Assembly: GCA_964483805.1 (NCBI GenBank)
Contig: CAZADH010000084.1
Location: 1-20,941 of the forward strand
DNA: 20,941 nucleotides
Origin: CAZADH01 sp964483805
GTDB lineage: Bacteria > Muiribacteriota > Ozemobacteria > Ozemobacterales > Ozemobacteraceae
Reading direction: 5' to 3'
Positions 20,304-20,941 of this stretch are shown here, in pieces (positions within the stretch are counted from its first letter, which is position 1; every line of letters starts with the position of its first letter). The notes under the pieces were generated by a model. It did no database searches, had not been told where the DNA came from, and saw nothing but the letters and a program-made list of their open reading frames with translations. Position numbers and translations under genes: made by a program.

Positions 20304-20941
20304 TCAGTTTCCTGGGACGGTGGCGCTGTCGAGCGGGTTGGCCGGGCCGGTGCCGGAACCTGAGCCAGCGCCGGCTCCGGCACCGGTTGCCGTCGGCGAG
20401 GTGCCGCCGACGGTGGGTCCCTGGCTGAGGTCCAGATGGGGTGGTTCGTCAGGATTGGTGCCGGCATCAGCGCCCGCCGGAACCGCCCCGGGGGCCGGCG
20501 CATTGGCGTCGACGATCGCCGGCGGCGTGCTCATCCCGCGCAGCGTGTTGATGAACGTGTCGATCGGTACAGGTGCCGACAACTGCTTATGGAACGCGGG
20601 AAAGTGCACGTAGGGCGCGCGGCCGGCCATGGTCGCCAGGCGCCACGCCCGCAGCGATCCGCCGGGAATGCTCTCTTCCTTGCTGTGCATCGGCATGTTG
20701 GTCGGGAAGGTGTCGACACCGCCGGCGATGAACGCCCAGTTGTCGGCCAGGTTGAACGGGAGCGTCGTCGACAGGTCGACGCCGGTCATCACCTTGTCGT
20801 CGATGTGCATGGTCATCTGCAGCGCCAGGGTTGTCGCGAGATCGCCGCCATCGCGGCCGATCAGGAAAAGCCGCGACGACTGCGTGGCCTGCGGATCGGG
20901 CAGCACCATCAAGAGATCTTTGCCGCCCAGGTCGGTGGTCT
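20304..20941 (-). CDS. C-terminal part of an unrecognised protein (5' partial)
   Basis: The frame stays open to the right edge, so the start lies outside the window; at least 212 residues are visible. The first 130 or so look folded and rich in strands, with LFLIGRDGGDL and DNWAFIAGGVDTFP as the clearest segments. The remaining 70 residues are a Pro/Ala/Gly/Thr-rich low-complexity tail with alternating Gly-Ala and Gly-Ser runs, ending LDSATVPGN. No domain was recognised. The strand-turn pattern would fit a surface or outer-membrane protein, but this is not firm. It is on the same strand as the two-TM gene and separated from it by 68 bases. Confidence 0.55.
   Translation of the reverse strand, partial: TTDLGGKDLLMVLPDPQATQSSRLFLIGRDGGDLATTLALQMTMHIDDKVMTGVDLSTTLPFNLADNWAFIAGGVDTFPTNMPMHSKEESIPGGSLRAWRLATMAGRAPYVHFPAFHKQLSAPVPIDTFINTLRGMSTPPAIVDANAPAPGAVPAGADAGTNPDEPPHLDLSQGPTVGGTSPTATGAGAGAGSGSGTGPANPLDSATVPGN

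Overview
The window comes from the GC-rich genome (high G+C by eye, not computed) of a diderm bacterium. The evidence for two membranes is a MlaE-MlaF-MlaD lipid-transport operon, a LysM protein with a C-terminal beta-barrel-like region, and many proteins with signal peptides. A run of ten Ns (14893-14902) shows that this is a scaffolded, probably metagenome-derived, assembly. No 16S or ribosomal marker is present. The mix of gene families (SpoIVB-type S55 peptidase, phosphodiester glycosidase, MlaEFD without MlaA/B/C, several TPR-metallopeptidase fusions) would fit a deep-branching diderm lineage such as Riflebacteria/Ozemobacteria or a deltaproteobacterial relative, but that placement is a low-confidence inference.

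Layout. (1) 3-1571, plus strand: 3' part of a LysM plus beta-barrel protein, convergent with a glutaredoxin-like gene. (2) 1507-2581, minus: a two-gene unit, XdhC-family protein then a CPHC thioredoxin-fold protein, with a recognisable sigma-70 promoter at 2631-2659. (3) 2667-6566, minus: a tightly overlapped three-gene operon of type I L-asparaginase, a zinc-ribbon/5-TM/TPR membrane protein, and a secreted HExxH metallopeptidase-like TPR protein. (4) 6687-14846, minus: a colinear series of a second HExxH/TPR secreted protein, a membrane-anchored phosphodiester glycosidase (NAGPA fold), a secreted S55 (SpoIVB-type) peptidase, then mlaE, mlaF and a long mlaD. (5) 15003-15350, plus: a small, very charged soluble protein that meets, stop to stop, a 1101-residue membrane diguanylate cyclase (15351-18656, minus). 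(6) 18835-19542, plus: a small secreted TPR protein, facing a cysteine-containing two-TM protein (19657-20235, minus) across two strong hairpins. (7) 20304 to the window end, minus: C-terminal part of an unrecognised protein.

Most of the window concerns the cell envelope. The most interesting unit is the glycosidase / S55 peptidase / MlaEFD series. Its MlaD carries an inner-membrane anchor, one MCE domain, a long helical region and a C-terminal beta-rich segment ending in Phe. This is the layout expected of a single-protein bridge between inner and outer membrane, as reported for the diderm Firmicute Veillonella. No gap between genes exceeds 300 bases. No tRNA, rRNA, CRISPR array, IS element or prophage gene was recognised.
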